Source of the DNA: Hydra vulgaris | Lineage: Eukaryota > Cnidaria > Hydrozoa > Anthoathecata > Hydridae | DNA length: 64,000 nucleotides | Assembly: GCF_038396675.1 (NCBI RefSeq) | Contig: NC_088931.1 | Coordinates: 12,755,501 to 12,819,500 of the forward strand | Direction of reading: 5' to 3' | In this document: piece by piece, positions 21,371-32,479 of the stretch | How the letters are laid out: each line of letters begins with the position of its first letter | Position numbering within the stretch: position 1 is the first letter of the stretch | Notes under the pieces: model-generated | The model's input: the letters and a program-made list of their open reading frames with translations, nothing else | The model's database searches: none | What the model was told of the DNA's origin: nothing | Made by a program: the position numbers and the translations under genes

Positions 21371-21417
21371 AAAGATTTGAATATACTCTCGCTAGCCGAG
21401 AGTACATTCAAATCTTT
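21371..21417. repeat. 21-bp-arm hairpin
   Basis: Arms 21371-21391 and 21397-21417 pair with one mismatch around a CTAGC loop, followed directly by a run of C. Confidence 0.8.
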
Positions 21418-21951
21418 AGCCCCCCCCCCCCGCCGTTTAATAATTTTGAAGCAATATAAAGTATATTCTTATTTTTTTTCACTTTGAGAAAAAGTTTCTC
21501 TCAATATTAGATGAAAATATGAACAACCAACCAATAAAAATATTTTAAGCTTTTAAAAACTTTGACCCTCCCGTTTTATTAAACGTTATTATTAAAGTTT
21601 ATTAGATTTTAGAAAAATTTCCGACCCTCCCGTTTATTAAGACCCCCACCCCCTCCCGTTTATTCAGCAGGAGAGAGTCAATAGTTAGCAGCATTTAAAA
21701 AAATTAAGCCAGCACATAAAAATTATAGTAAAATTTTCGAATAACTGAAACATTTTCTTATTTGAATAACTCAATAAAAATTAATAAAGTTGTCATACCA
21801 AATGTAATTTTTTAAGTTGCTCTTGCGCTTCGGAAAATAAGTGTTAACAATTTAAAAACTTCATTAATACCAACATAAAAATCTGTCAGTAGAGAGTTAC
21901 CAGTTATTGAAAATTACTTTTGTTAATTACTTTGAATGAATGAGCTTTAAT
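21418..21951. other. Non-coding filler with CCCTCCCGTTT repeats
   Basis: Three copies of a CCCTCCCGTTT(A)TT word at about 21567, 21626 and 21652, plus AT-rich DNA. No ORF of note before the P element begins. Confidence 0.5.
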
Positions 21952-22186
21952 CTTCGATCATATAAACTGATAGACACGCCTTATCGTAAATTAATATTCA
22001 CAAAGTTTTGAAGCCAACATCTTTAAGCGCGTGACGTCACGTTTGGGCATTCAACGATTTATAATATCGGTTTAGGGCGAAAATAGCTTGATGTATTTAA
22101 CACTTTTAAAGTTTTGATATTTCTTATGTATATTATTTTGTTTAAATTTTAATTTTGAAATAGAATATAGGTATATAATATAGATC

Positions 22187-25100
22187 ATGGTTTTATCTTG
22201 TTCTGCATATAATTGCACTCAAAGATATACAAAAGGGGTTTCTTTTCATGGGTAAGTTGCTACAAATAAACCTTTGCTTAGATCCTACGTTATATTTCGA
22301 ATTTAAATAATATATTATTTTAATATACCTATTTAATTTTTTTTGTTGTTGGTAGTTTTCCGAAAGATCTGGAATTGAGAAGAAAATGGATACAAGTTAT
22401 GCGGAGAGATGGTTTTACTCCTAGTAAACAGTCTAAACTTTGTGGTAGATATTTCACAAGTGACTGTTACGAAGGTAGTCCGTGGAGTTCACAAAAGAAA
22501 CTAAAAACTGATGCAATTCCTTCTATATTAGATTTCCCAACACATTTAAGAAAAAGTTGTTTTTCTAGAAAACCACCAAAAAACAGACAAAGTATTATTT
22601 CAAATAATGTCACCAATGATTCAATACAGTAAGTCTAATGTAACTAATCCTTTTGCAATGGCATATATTGATTTAAAATTTTTTAAGTTTACTTTTTGTA
22701 ACATAATACCTATATATTTTTAGTAACAATAATATTGACAATTATATCATTAATGTTAACAATAATGATTCAATACAGTAAGTTTAATTTAACTAATCCT
22801 TTTGCAATGGCATATATTGATTTAAAATTTTTAAGTTTACTTTTTCTAACATAATACCTATATATTTTTAAGAACAATAACGTTGACAATTACATCATTG
22901 ATGTTAACAGTAATATAACCAATGATACAATACAGTAAGTCAAATTTAATTAATTTACATCATCTTAAATCAAAAAGTATGATTTCTGAAGAAATATCAA
23001 CTTCACTAATGGTATGATAATTTTTATAATGAGTAGTTGTTAAATATGCTTATATTTGTGACTTTTTTATTTTATTTTTTTATTTAATTATTTTAAATAT
23101 TTTTACTTATTTAAGTTATACCTTTGGGATTATTATGTTTTAGTCACCCTACTGTTGAAATATGGTTTTAATTTAGTAAGTTTTTATGATTAAAAATTTA
23201 CTACATTAATCATTAGATAACAGTTAGGAAAAAAATTAGTTCATTACAATTACGGTAGGAATAGCAATGAGTTAATTATTGTATTTGTCATAACAGTAAT
23301 AATTGTAGTTATGATTGTAATGCTATTGTAATAATTTGGTGTATGACTCTTCTTTTCATTTTAACTATTCTTACAACTGTGTGTGTTTGGGTTGTTGTGT
23401 GTCATTTACGTAAAATCTGTTTGGCTTTTTACTATGCTATCATCTTGATATCACAATCAATAATGTCCCATTTTACTTGATTGAGTTATAAAGTAGAAAA
23501 ATAATATTGTAACTAATAATATATCAATTTATTTAATCTATTTAATTACAGGGAACTATGTCTTAGTCTACAAAACAGTGATTTTGTCGGATTTTACAAG
23601 GAAAAGTTAAAAAGCATTACCCACCAGAATTACGAAGCTTTGCTTTAACATTAAATTTTTGTTCTGCTAAAGCATATAGTTATGTTAGGAAAACATTTAA
23701 TAATGCACTTCCTCATCCACGAACTATACAAAAATGGTATGAAAGTGTTGACTGTTTCCCTGGATTTAGTAAAGAAGCTTTAGTTACTCTTCATAGAAAT
23801 GTAAAAGAGGCTCAGAAAATTGGTCAACGTGTTGTGTGTTCATTGATGCTAGATGAGATGGCCATTAGAAAAAAAATTGAATGGACAGGCCATAAATTTT
23901 CTGGTTATATTGATTTTGGTGCTGATATTAATAATGATAGTTTACCCGAAGCAAAAGAAGCTTTAATTTTTATGGTAAACTGTGTAAATGGTCGTTGGAA
24001 ACTTCCTGTTGCATATTTTTTAATTGATGGTTTAGGAGGATTTGCTTCAAATGCTTCAACTGCTTCAAATATTAGTATGGCAAATTTTTTAGGATCCAAT
24101 ATTTCTATTGAAAACATGAAGACTTGGTTTCCTCATCCTATATCAAATCATCCAATACACATTTTACCTGATCCTCCACACATGTTAAAGCTCATACAAA
24201 ATGCACTAGCAAGTAGACCAGCAATTTATGATACTAATGGAAGTCCTATAGAGTGGTCATACTTGCAGAAATTAGTAGATATACAGAATAGTGAAGGTTG
24301 CTAGGCTGCACCTTGCTACAAAAATTAGAAATCGACACATTGACTGGGTACGAGAAAAAATGAAAGTGAAAATTGCAGCTCAGACTTTAAGTTTAAGTGT
24401 GGCAAAAGCATTACAGTACTTAAGGCAAACAAACCACCCTTTAAATTTTAAAAATAATGAACCAACTGAAATTTTTGTTACTAACATTAATGATGCATTT
24501 GTTATTTTAAATAGTCGGAATTTACTAGCAAAAAATTTGAAGTGTGGCATACAAAGTTGGAAGAAAGAAAAAATATTTTTACGCATTGATCAAATAATTG
24601 AGTATCTGAAAAGCCTTAGAGAATTACCAGATGGACAATTTATGTATACAACAGGAAGAAAAATGGGTTTTTTAGGCATGATAAATAGTCTGAACTCTTT
24701 GAAGTCAATTTATGAAGAAAATGTTAATAGCAATGAATCGATATTGAAATATGTTTTAGCATATAAATTATCCCAAGACCATCTTGAAGTTTTTTTAGTG
24801 CTATTCGTAGTTGCGGTGGTCATAATAACAACCCAACAGCTCGCCAATTTGAAAGTGCATATAAACGTCTTTTGATTCATTGTGAAGTGACTGGTTCTCA
24901 AAATGCAAATTGCTTAGATCAAACACCAATTTCAACTTTAACTGCAAGTACTAACCGAAAGTCTCAAATTATACCGTCGGGAATACAATGTTTAGATGCT
25001 AATTTAAGGGGTGATATTGATATTTTTAAAAGTCAGTCTCAGTTAAACGATCATGCTTATTATAAGCTTTCAGAATTTGAAACACTATCTTTTTACGTTG

Positions 25101-25580
25101 TTGATGTTGTAAGCTATATTGCTGGGTTTGTAGTTCGGCAAGTTAAACAAGTGGCAAAATGTAATCCTTGTATTTGTGCCTTAACTTCGGATGAAAATAC
25201 TTCTACACTTGTGACTCTGAAACAGTATACTTTAAATCCAAAGACTGGCCTATAAACGCATCACCTGATGTTATTTATATATGCAAGTTGACTGAAACAG
25301 AATTCAGAATATTAGAGCTAACAGATAGTTTAAATAAAAGGAACATAATAGAAATATTAGTGGTCAAATGTTTGCGTAATATGCACAAATCTGTTTTTAG
25401 TTGTTTGCATGATCATATGAAGATCCTCAAGGTAATCATATAATATCTTTAGTCAAAATTACTATTGCTAAATATTTAAAGATACGATTGCACCACAAAG
25501 CTGACTCGATCAACGATATACGACATAATAAACGTATACGAAGTGTATTAACAAAGCAAATTTTATTTTCGAATCAATAA
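22187..25580 (+). pseudogene. P-element transposase with THAP domain (THAP9-like)
   Basis: Exon 1 (22187-22251) begins MVLSCSAYNCTQRYTKGVSF and ends at a GTAAGT donor. Exon 2 starts at 22356 (acceptor GGTAG) and completes the THAP fold (FPKDLELRRKWIQV; LCGRYFTSDCYEG). The C-x2-H zinc pair reads C-G-R-Y, so the His is lost. The catalytic part follows from about 23580: ELRSFALTLNFCSAKAYSYV, LMLDEMAIRKKIEW (first Asp), HILPDPPHMLKL (second acidic) and LSQDHLEVFF (the Glu region). Frameshifts lie near 24300, near 24795 in a run of T, and near 25225. The C-terminus reads to 25580. The usual order of P/THAP9 transposases is fully represented, so the family call is firm; the copy is dead. Confidence 0.85.
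22615..22940 (+). repeat. Tandem duplication of a mini-exon with its splice sites
   Basis: Three donor copies (GATTCAATACAGTAAGT type) at 22629, 22778 and 22935 are spaced 149 and 157 bases apart. Between them lie acceptor-like TTTTAG and TTTAAG ends (22723, 22872) and near-identical intron text (CCTTTTGCAATGGCATATAT). This is a tandem copy of intron plus a 54-62-base exon inside the P transposase gene. Confidence 0.75.
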
Positions 25581-26001
25581 GAAGTTATTTTGTATATTAA
25601 TGCAATGTATAATAAAACATAAAATTGTATTAACTGTTACGTTTTCTATTCTAAGAAATCTAAAAATGTATTAAAAGTTGATACAAATAATAAAATGATA
25701 AATTTAATATCATTTTAAAAAACAATAACAATGTTTACTACAAAATTTTACATTTAACTTTTTCTTAAATCTTTATTTCGTTTCTATCGCGTTTTTTTCT
25801 GCCCAAACGTGACGTCACGCGCTAAAAGATGTTGGCTTCAAAATATTTAACTTTATCGTCTTTATCGTTCAAAATATTTAACTTTAACGTCTATCAGTTT
25901 ATATGGCCGAAGGTTTTAATACAACTGTCGTTCTTTTGTTACATAACTCTTAAAAATCACGAAATAATAGATATAAAATTTCCACGAAAATAATCGCAAG
26001 G

Positions 26002-26391
26002 TAACGTAAGTGATGTAACATAAGTTAAAAACCTAGTGTCAAGAAAACAAGTATATCTTTCTTAGCTGGTCACCTCTGATAATTTTTTTTTTATTATTGT
26101 AATTAGTATTGAATTCTCAACATCTTGTAAAAATTTCTAACACGATCCGCATTAATGGTTCGCAAATATTCGACCTAAAAGTTGCAACACTTTTTTTACC
26201 TTGTTTTCTGCGTAACGTAAGTTAAGTTGCATTTTCGGTAATAAATCCGCCCTCTTTTGGCCAGACTTATAACTTTTCAGCTTGTTTTATTCTTTAGACT
26301 GACAGCTTTCATAAAAATCAGCTAAAAATTTAATTTACAGTTTAAATATGCAAATATTTGATAAAGTTGTTGCGCGTGTAACGTAAGTTAA
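26002..26391. repeat. Right subterminal 13-mer sites
   Basis: TAACGTAAGTTAA occurs at 26213-26225 and 26379-26391, with a variant TAACATAAGTTAA at 26016-26028 and a partial copy at 26002. All have the same orientation as the left-end copies. Candidate transposase-binding sites of the 8-kb element. Confidence 0.55.
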
Positions 26392-26423
26392 AAATCAAAT
26401 TGCCCATATAAGTATAAAAAATA

Positions 26424-27876
26424 GGTTGGACATAATAATAGTAGTATCAATTTATTTAATGTTATATTGCAAATAATTTTTATTATTAACAAAAAAATGG
26501 TATAAATTTAATTAAACAATAGTAAAAAATTAATATTTAATCGCCTTCCCCCGGTTTTTTATTACAGCTTTGCATCTATTCGGCATTGAGTTGATCAAAT
26601 TTTGACAACGTTCTAATGTTATTCTTGGAATGTTGTTCCAAGATTCTGGACAACTTGCCATAACGCCAGCTAATTTTTTGGTTTTTGACTATAAACTGCC
26701 TTTTTTACATCCGTCCAAAGGTTTTCGATCGGATTGAGATCCGGTGACTGTGCTGGCCAATCCATAACTGCAACCCTATTCTCGATGAACCAATTTTTTA
26801 CCTTGCGACTGATATGCTTTGGATCGTTGTCCTACATATAAACCCATCATGGTACTTTGTAATATTTGAAGGTATATGTCTTGGCCCATAATACCATCAA
26901 TCTTATAGATTGGCCCTACGCCATAATAAGAAAAACAACCCCAAATATTTATTTTTGCTCCGAAATGTTTTACAGTTTTTATGGTGTATTGTGGTTTGTA
27001 TGCAGAGTTAGGTGGCCTCCTTACATACATCCTGCGTCCACTTGACCCAAATAAAACAACTTTGCTTTCATCAGACCACAAAATATAACGCCATTTTGAA
27101 ACAGGCCAATCTGCATGCGTTTTTGCAAAATGTAATCTTGCTACCACATGCCTTTTTTTCAAAAGGAGAACATTTTTTGGGCTTCTGGCAACTAACTTAC
27201 TTTGTACTAACCGCCTAAGTACTGTTCTCGAAGAAACGCTTACATTTAAATCTTCTTTAATATGGCGGGAAGTTACAAAAGGATCGGCAACAGCAGCACG
27301 TTTTATCAATCTGCCATGTTCAGTCGTTTTTGTTTTCGGCCCCTTGTTTTGCCTATATTTTTCCATTTTAGAGCATTTCTAATCATTATAGGAGAACAAC
27401 TTAATGTCTCTTGAATAAATTTGTATGTTTTCCCTTCTTATTTTAATTTAATAATTAGTTGTCTCTTTTATGCACTACAATGCTTTGCACAACCCATAAT
27501 TTCTATTTATAAAATAAATTTATACGATTATTTTATATATTTCATTAAATTAACTCTAAAATTAATCTTACCCTTAATTAGTCTTACTAAAACCAAATAA
27601 AAAAAAAGCTAATATAAATAAATTGAGGAATAAATAGTAGGAAACAACAGATATGTTATTCTAACCTACAAATCTAGATATGTTCGTATATAAAATTCGG
27701 GACTTCCCTAAAGTAATTTGAACAGTGTTATCAACATTTTTTACTCCCATTTCATAATTCAGTGTTTGTATTACTGTTATACCTAAATTCATTAATTTAT
27801 ATTTAAATTTACATAAAATTATTATCACAAATCATTGTTTTACTAGCCAATACTATTACTTTGTCCACAACTGTAT
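26424..27876 (-). mobile_element. Tc1-like element, nearly full length
   Basis: About 1.45 kb between ends that share TGGACA, then A/T-rich AATAGTA (left at about 26428, right complement at about 27850-27875). It carries a Tc1-type transposase on the minus strand. It abuts the right end of the 8-kb transposon. Confidence 0.7.
26530..27366 (-). pseudogene. Tc1-like transposase, frameshifted
   Basis: The ORF from 27366 begins MEKYRQNKGPKTKTTEHGRL and contains the HTH DNA-binding region (ADPFVTSRHIKEDLNVSVSS), the first catalytic Asp (YILWSDESKVVLFG) and NIWGCFSYYGVGP. A frameshift near 26835 disrupts the second Asp region (the DNDPKH block can be read in another frame). The stretch holding the third Asp (SPDLNPIENLW) is also in another frame around 26730. 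The C-terminus resumes as LERCQNLINSMPNRCKAVIK with a stop at 26530-26532. Two or more indels make it inactive. The length of about 280-340 residues fits Tc1. Confidence 0.8.
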
Positions 27877-28860
27877 ATTTTACTGTGGAGGTAAATACCG
27901 CCCGCGCAAAAAATTTATTTCGATAAAAGTAACTAAGTACTAACTTAAAATATTGCTTGAGTGTTATTAAAACCTAAGTTTAAAAACAAACAAAATTTAA
28001 TTTACGATTATACTATTTTTTGAATTTATAATATATAAGCTAACTAAAGTTTATTTAATTAAATTGTATTTTAAAATGTAAAAAATATATAAGCTTAAAC
28101 TTCGGTTTAGAGCAATGTTTGATTTTTCAAATTGTTCTTTTATCTTAACCTGCGAAACGAATCTTATTAATTAAAAATCAATATTAAATTAGTTTTCCAC
28201 AACTCGTTGACCGCAAAGATGGCTTGACTTGTAAAAAAGCTTGGATAATCTAACTTATTTTGTTTAAATAACAAAGTTTAAACAGCTTATTGACAGAAAA
28301 AATCAACGGAAATGTCGCAACTCGAATTACTGCCGCCTTCTATGTCCTATTTAATTCTATTTCTTCTATTTTAAAGGTGTATTGTAGTGTTAGCGTAAGC
28401 TATATTACAGCACCTTTACAATATGCAGAGTTAAACTAAACATATGGTTTGCTTTCGTTCATTCTGCAAATCTAAATATCTTTTATTTATCAGAGTACTT
28501 TAAGTGTTATCGATAATTTTGAAATATTAATAACTATCAAGTATTGCTTTTTAATATTAGTAATACACGCTATGTAAAAAAAATCAATAGCAATTTAGTA
28601 TCTCAGCCACTGATATTTATATAATTATTGTACATAACATAGAATATTTTATATATAGCACTTAAATAAAATATAAATAAATCTCTTTATATAGAATATG
28701 CAGGTATATATAAATAAATCTATATAGGTATATATATATAACACCTTATAAATAAAATTTTGGATACAATTTAAAAAATAATATTTTAAGAACTAATAAG
28801 TTTTATTATTTAATATTTCAACTGTTAATATGTTAGCATACATAGTTTATAAATATATTA
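27877..28860. other. AT-rich intergenic DNA, no gene seen
   Basis: GTGGAGGTAAATACCGCC at about 27893 echoes GTGGCGGTTAATATCGCC at about 18096 on the other side of the nested insertion block. Nothing else of note. Confidence 0.45.
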
Positions 28861-28871
28861 AAATAATTATT

Positions 28872-29585
28872 TCAAATACCATATTTAGCAACATTATAAA
28901 GTTTTTTTGAAAGATGTTTTATTCGAGTAAGGAAAATTTCTTTATTCATCTTTGAATAACAATATCTAATTCTTGCTTCAAGCTCTTCCAAATTCTTAGC
29001 TCTCCAATTATTCTTATACACTAGCCATTTTAAATCACCCCAAAAGTTTTCAATTGGTCTTGCTTCTGGAACGTTAGCTGGGTTTATATCTTTGGGTACA
29101 ACTTTGATTTTTTTCAATTTTAAAAAGTCGATGACCAACTTTGCGTAATGTGATCGAGCTAGATCAGGCCAGAAGATAAATTCATTGTCTTTTTTATAAT
29201 ATTCTGATACTAGAGGAAGTATAGTTTTTTCTAGTATCTCTTTATAAGTGTACTGGTTGATTGCCTGCTTACTGTGATGAATGTAAAGAGGGCTTATTCC
29301 ACGGGGGCTTATGTAACAAGAAACTAAGAGCTTGTCCTCGTACTTTTTACGCAAATTGTATCTTACTTGGTCAGAACATTGAGAAGGATCAGCGGCATAA
29401 AACCACTTCGAACTTTTCTTTTTAGAAATCCATTCTCCAGTTTTACGATTTTATCGTAAGCAGTTGATCTGGGTAAACCCCATTCCATATACTGCTTAGC
29501 AACAAACGCTTTACCTTTTTCTTGATTTTTTTTGGAAAAAAATTTCCATAATTTTTTCGAGGTCCTTTACTTTGACCATTTTATT
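28872..29585 (-). pseudogene. IS630/Tc1-related transposase relic
   Basis: The intact part (29354-28872) includes PRGISPLYIHHSKQAINQYT, the second acidic motif (FIFWPDLARSHYA) and VPEARPIENFWGDLKWLVYK, which carries the third (Glu) residue in the P..RPIENFW form. Upstream pieces to 29585 keep the start (MVKVKDLEKIMEIFF) and an HTH remnant (YMEWGLPRSTAYDKI) but in different frames, and the centre with the first Asp appears deleted. The RPIENFW signature places it in the Tc1/mariner-IS630 superfamily. No TIRs were found, so the outer limits are unknown. Confidence 0.7.
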
Positions 29586-29747
29586 TTTAATATTTAAATA
29601 ATATTTTTAACTTAATTAAATTAAATTTAAATAGATTATAAAATCCTCATTCAAATAAGTATAAAGGTTTTTTGCGTGCATGAAATAAATTACATAATAA
29701 ATGCAATTAATATTTGTCCAAAATTTTATTTATTGGGTGTTATTTTA

Positions 29748-29971
29748 CTATTCACCTCCCCAAGGCCGAGAAGGCCACTACAGTCGAGGAGGCTACTTTT
29801 GTGGTTACAATCCTCTCTTAACTTTATTACTCTGAAACAAGAACCTCAATAAACAAGGCCGCTGCGCGGAGAACCAAATTTAGCTCGGCACTACCAGGGT
29901 CGTAGTGGGGATCAAACTCAGAACTTCTCGCTTATGAGGTGAGCGCTCTACCACTACACCACTACCGCATT
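29748..29971 (-). repeat. tRNA-derived SINE, family A copy 1
   Basis: On the minus strand: tRNA-like head GGTGTAGTGGTAGAGCGC (A box), GTTTGATCCCC (B box), a GC-richer body, then GGGAGGTGAATAG at the 3' end. The same family recurs at 31.6, 59.0 and 60.4 kb. A (TA)n array lies immediately beside its head. Confidence 0.8.
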
Positions 29972-29985
29972 TTATACTATATATC

Positions 29986-30302
<317 letters not shown>

Positions 30303-30388
<86 letters not shown>
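30303..30388. repeat. (TA)n microsatellite, second half
   Basis: Pure TA run on the far side of the 110-bp hairpin element. Confidence 0.95.
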
Positions 30389-30391
<3 letters not shown>

Positions 30392-30489
30392 AGAAATTTT
30401 GTTTTTATATCAATAGTTTATGTAACAACAACATGATAAAAGTTGTCAATCTATTAAGTACATTGTTTGAACCTAAACTGTTCACTTGA

Positions 30490-31018
30490 CTTTAGTTTCA
30501 TCTTGAGATTAGAATATGAAGAATGGTACAAACTATTACATTGATTACATTGAATCTACTGTTTTGGTTCTTTTTGGGGGAATCAACAAGACCACATTTC
30601 TTGCAACTGTCATTTTGCAGTTAATGCAACATCATTTATTGAAACATTGATTGATGTGTCACCATTTGATGCAACATCATTTGATTCAACAATGGCAGTG
30701 TCAACCAATGCTGCGCAATTCAGTTGGTTGCTTGTCAGAAACATCAACATATTTGGAACAATCTGTAACCACCCAATTGTTGCTCATTTCAAAATGAATT
30801 GACTCAATGTTTTTTAAAGCATTACAAGCTTCTTCATGGGTATTATTAAAAGTAAAATTTTGCATATGTTCAATATTTTCATAATATAATGGAAATACTT
30901 TGTGCGGCTGATCAGCTACATATGTGATTTGTCTTATTATCACCATTATAAAATTGAAATTTGAGGAACACAACGTAGATGAAGTAACACTTGGAATAGC
31001 AATGGTAGTGCTTTGCAA
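30490..31018 (-). pseudogene. Decayed ORF with possible PHD-like Cys/His end
   Basis: The frame 31018-30701 is open for 105 codons and protein-like in its second half (ITYVADQPHKVFPLYYENIE, NNTHEEACNALKNIESIHFE). Further along, in another frame, come VASNGDTSINVSINDVAL and, near 30500, CNQCNSLYHSS, which resembles the C..C...YH..C core of PHD-type fingers found in some transposon proteins. Stops and frameshifts separate the pieces. The family is unknown. It may be a transposon ORF or a dying gene. Confidence 0.3.
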
Positions 31019-31637
31019 AAGATTGGCAAAATTTGATGTATTAATAGATAGTAATTGACCGGGGCCCTGGCCCCGGCTAAAAATGAGGCTTCAAACCCGG
31101 CCCCAGCCCCGGCTAAACTATAAGATTTAGCAGGGGTTGATAGCCATGGCTAGAAAATAATTTATAACATTTTATATATTATAATTTTATGCTTATACTT
31201 ACTATTTGTTAAATACTGGCATATATTTATATATTTTCAAACTCTAATTTACTTCCAACAAGATTGCAAGCAACCACTATTAAGTTATGAGTTACTTTAA
31301 AATAGAGAATAAGTAAAAATACTAGGAAATGGCTAACTGAAGACTTGAAAAGTTGTAGATTGTATATAAAATAAAGACATGAAGATGGCTAATAGTTACA
31401 AAGTTTTTTTGACGTGCAAGGAAAAAAACTGGATTAATAAAATATTTTATAGCATGAAGGGACAGATACAGTAAAAGGATGCAACTTGTTGAATAAGAAA
31501 CAAGCAAGAATGAGTTTTGGTTTATCATAACAGAAGTAATAGCTTGTTTGAGCATTGACCATGATTGTATTTGTACGAAAATGATGGAAGAGTTGCACAA
31601 GCTTGGTAGACAAAGCAGGTCTAATTTATTAATTATT

Positions 31638-31879
31638 TTTTTAAATGTTAATTCACCCCCCCCCCTTCCGGCTGAAAACGCCACTACAGACAAGGAGCCT
31701 ACTTAATTGTGGCTATAAACCTCTCTCAACTATACAACTCCGTAACACAAACCTTGACAACCAAGGCCGCTGCGCCGAGAAACAAGTTGAGCGTGGTACT
31801 ACCACGGACGTGGTAGGGATTGAACTCGGTACCTCTTGCTTATGACCCAAGCGCTCTACTGCTTCACCACAACCGCATT
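31638..31879 (-). repeat. tRNA-derived SINE, family A copy 2
   Basis: Minus strand: GGTTGTGGTGAAGCAGTAGA head, GAGTTCAATCCCTACC B box, and a body ending GGTGAATTAACATTTAAAAA. The tail side has a run of C (31657-31667) where the other copies have few. Confidence 0.8.
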
Positions 31880-32479
31880 ACATTTACAATGTGGTTTTAG
31901 ACTTTGTCTGAGAGTAAGAGGGTTGTTATTCATTAATATAGGAATACCAACATTATTGCAATATTTTTTTGCAGTAAATAAATAAGTTTTGTTGTCTAAA
32001 ATTGTAGATTTTAAGTCCAGATTTTAATTCCATAAGCCACAGCAAGCCTTAAACTGTTACAGAAGAGAGATCAGATTAAAAATCAGCTGCTTGTTTTAAG
32101 TAATCAAAAAGTGAATATTTTTTGTCAAGACAAGAGTCGTTGAGTCATCAGTTGAGTTGTCAACAAACAGAGCCACTTTAGATGTTAAATTTTCATGAAG
32201 ATTGGTATTGTAGATAAGAAACAATACAGAAGCAAAGATTTAAGGGTACCACAAGATACCTTGTGACACCCTTTAAATAAAGAAAAGTGTAGGCATTCAA
32301 GAATAACTTTATCTCTGCAGTTAGTAAGAAATAATTTAATAATCTCAAAACCTTTATATAAAGAAATTAATAATAATTATTGCTGTTGAGACTTACCGCC
32401 ATGTTAAATCAGTGACAGCCTTTAACAATAATAGTTTTATAATTAACAATATAAACAACAAATAGTAGTTATTTATGTT
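31880..32479. other. Non-coding DNA, possible LINE 3' tail
   Basis: No convincing reading frame. It may include the 3' UTR of the minus-strand LINE that follows. Confidence 0.4.

Larger units (their letters stand above)
21952..25912 (+). mobile_element. P element inserted in the 8-kb transposon
   Basis: 3,961 bp. The tips pair as inverted repeats (left CTTCGATCATATAAACTGAT; right complementary with two changes). A second, stronger inverted block lies inside (GCGTGACGTCACGTTTGGGC at about 22028 and its complement at about 25800). The flanks GCTTTAAT (21944-21951) and GTTTTAAT (25913-25920) are an 8-bp target duplication with one change, the hallmark length for P elements. It encodes a THAP-type transposase in several exons. 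Confidence 0.85.
18338..26410 (+). mobile_element. 8-kb DNA transposon with 13-bp TIR and 3-bp TSD
   Basis: The outer tips are perfect 13-bp inverted repeats (TATATGGGCAATT at 18338; complement ending at 26410), flanked on both sides by AGT (18335-18337 and 26411-26413), a possible 3-bp target duplication. Subterminal copies of TAACGTAAGTTAA lie near both ends. It carries one transposase-like gene near the left side and has been invaded by a P element (21952-25912). Without that insertion and its target duplication it would be about 4.1 kb. Superfamily not determined. Confidence 0.75.

Noticed and set aside
18338..26410. Assignment of the 8-kb element to Zator because of the 3-bp duplication
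   Set aside because: The transposase motifs do not match what I know of that group. TSD length alone is not enough.
31322..31845. ORFs on both strands around 31.3-31.8 kb
   Set aside because: They run through the SINE and AT-rich DNA; no protein-like composition.
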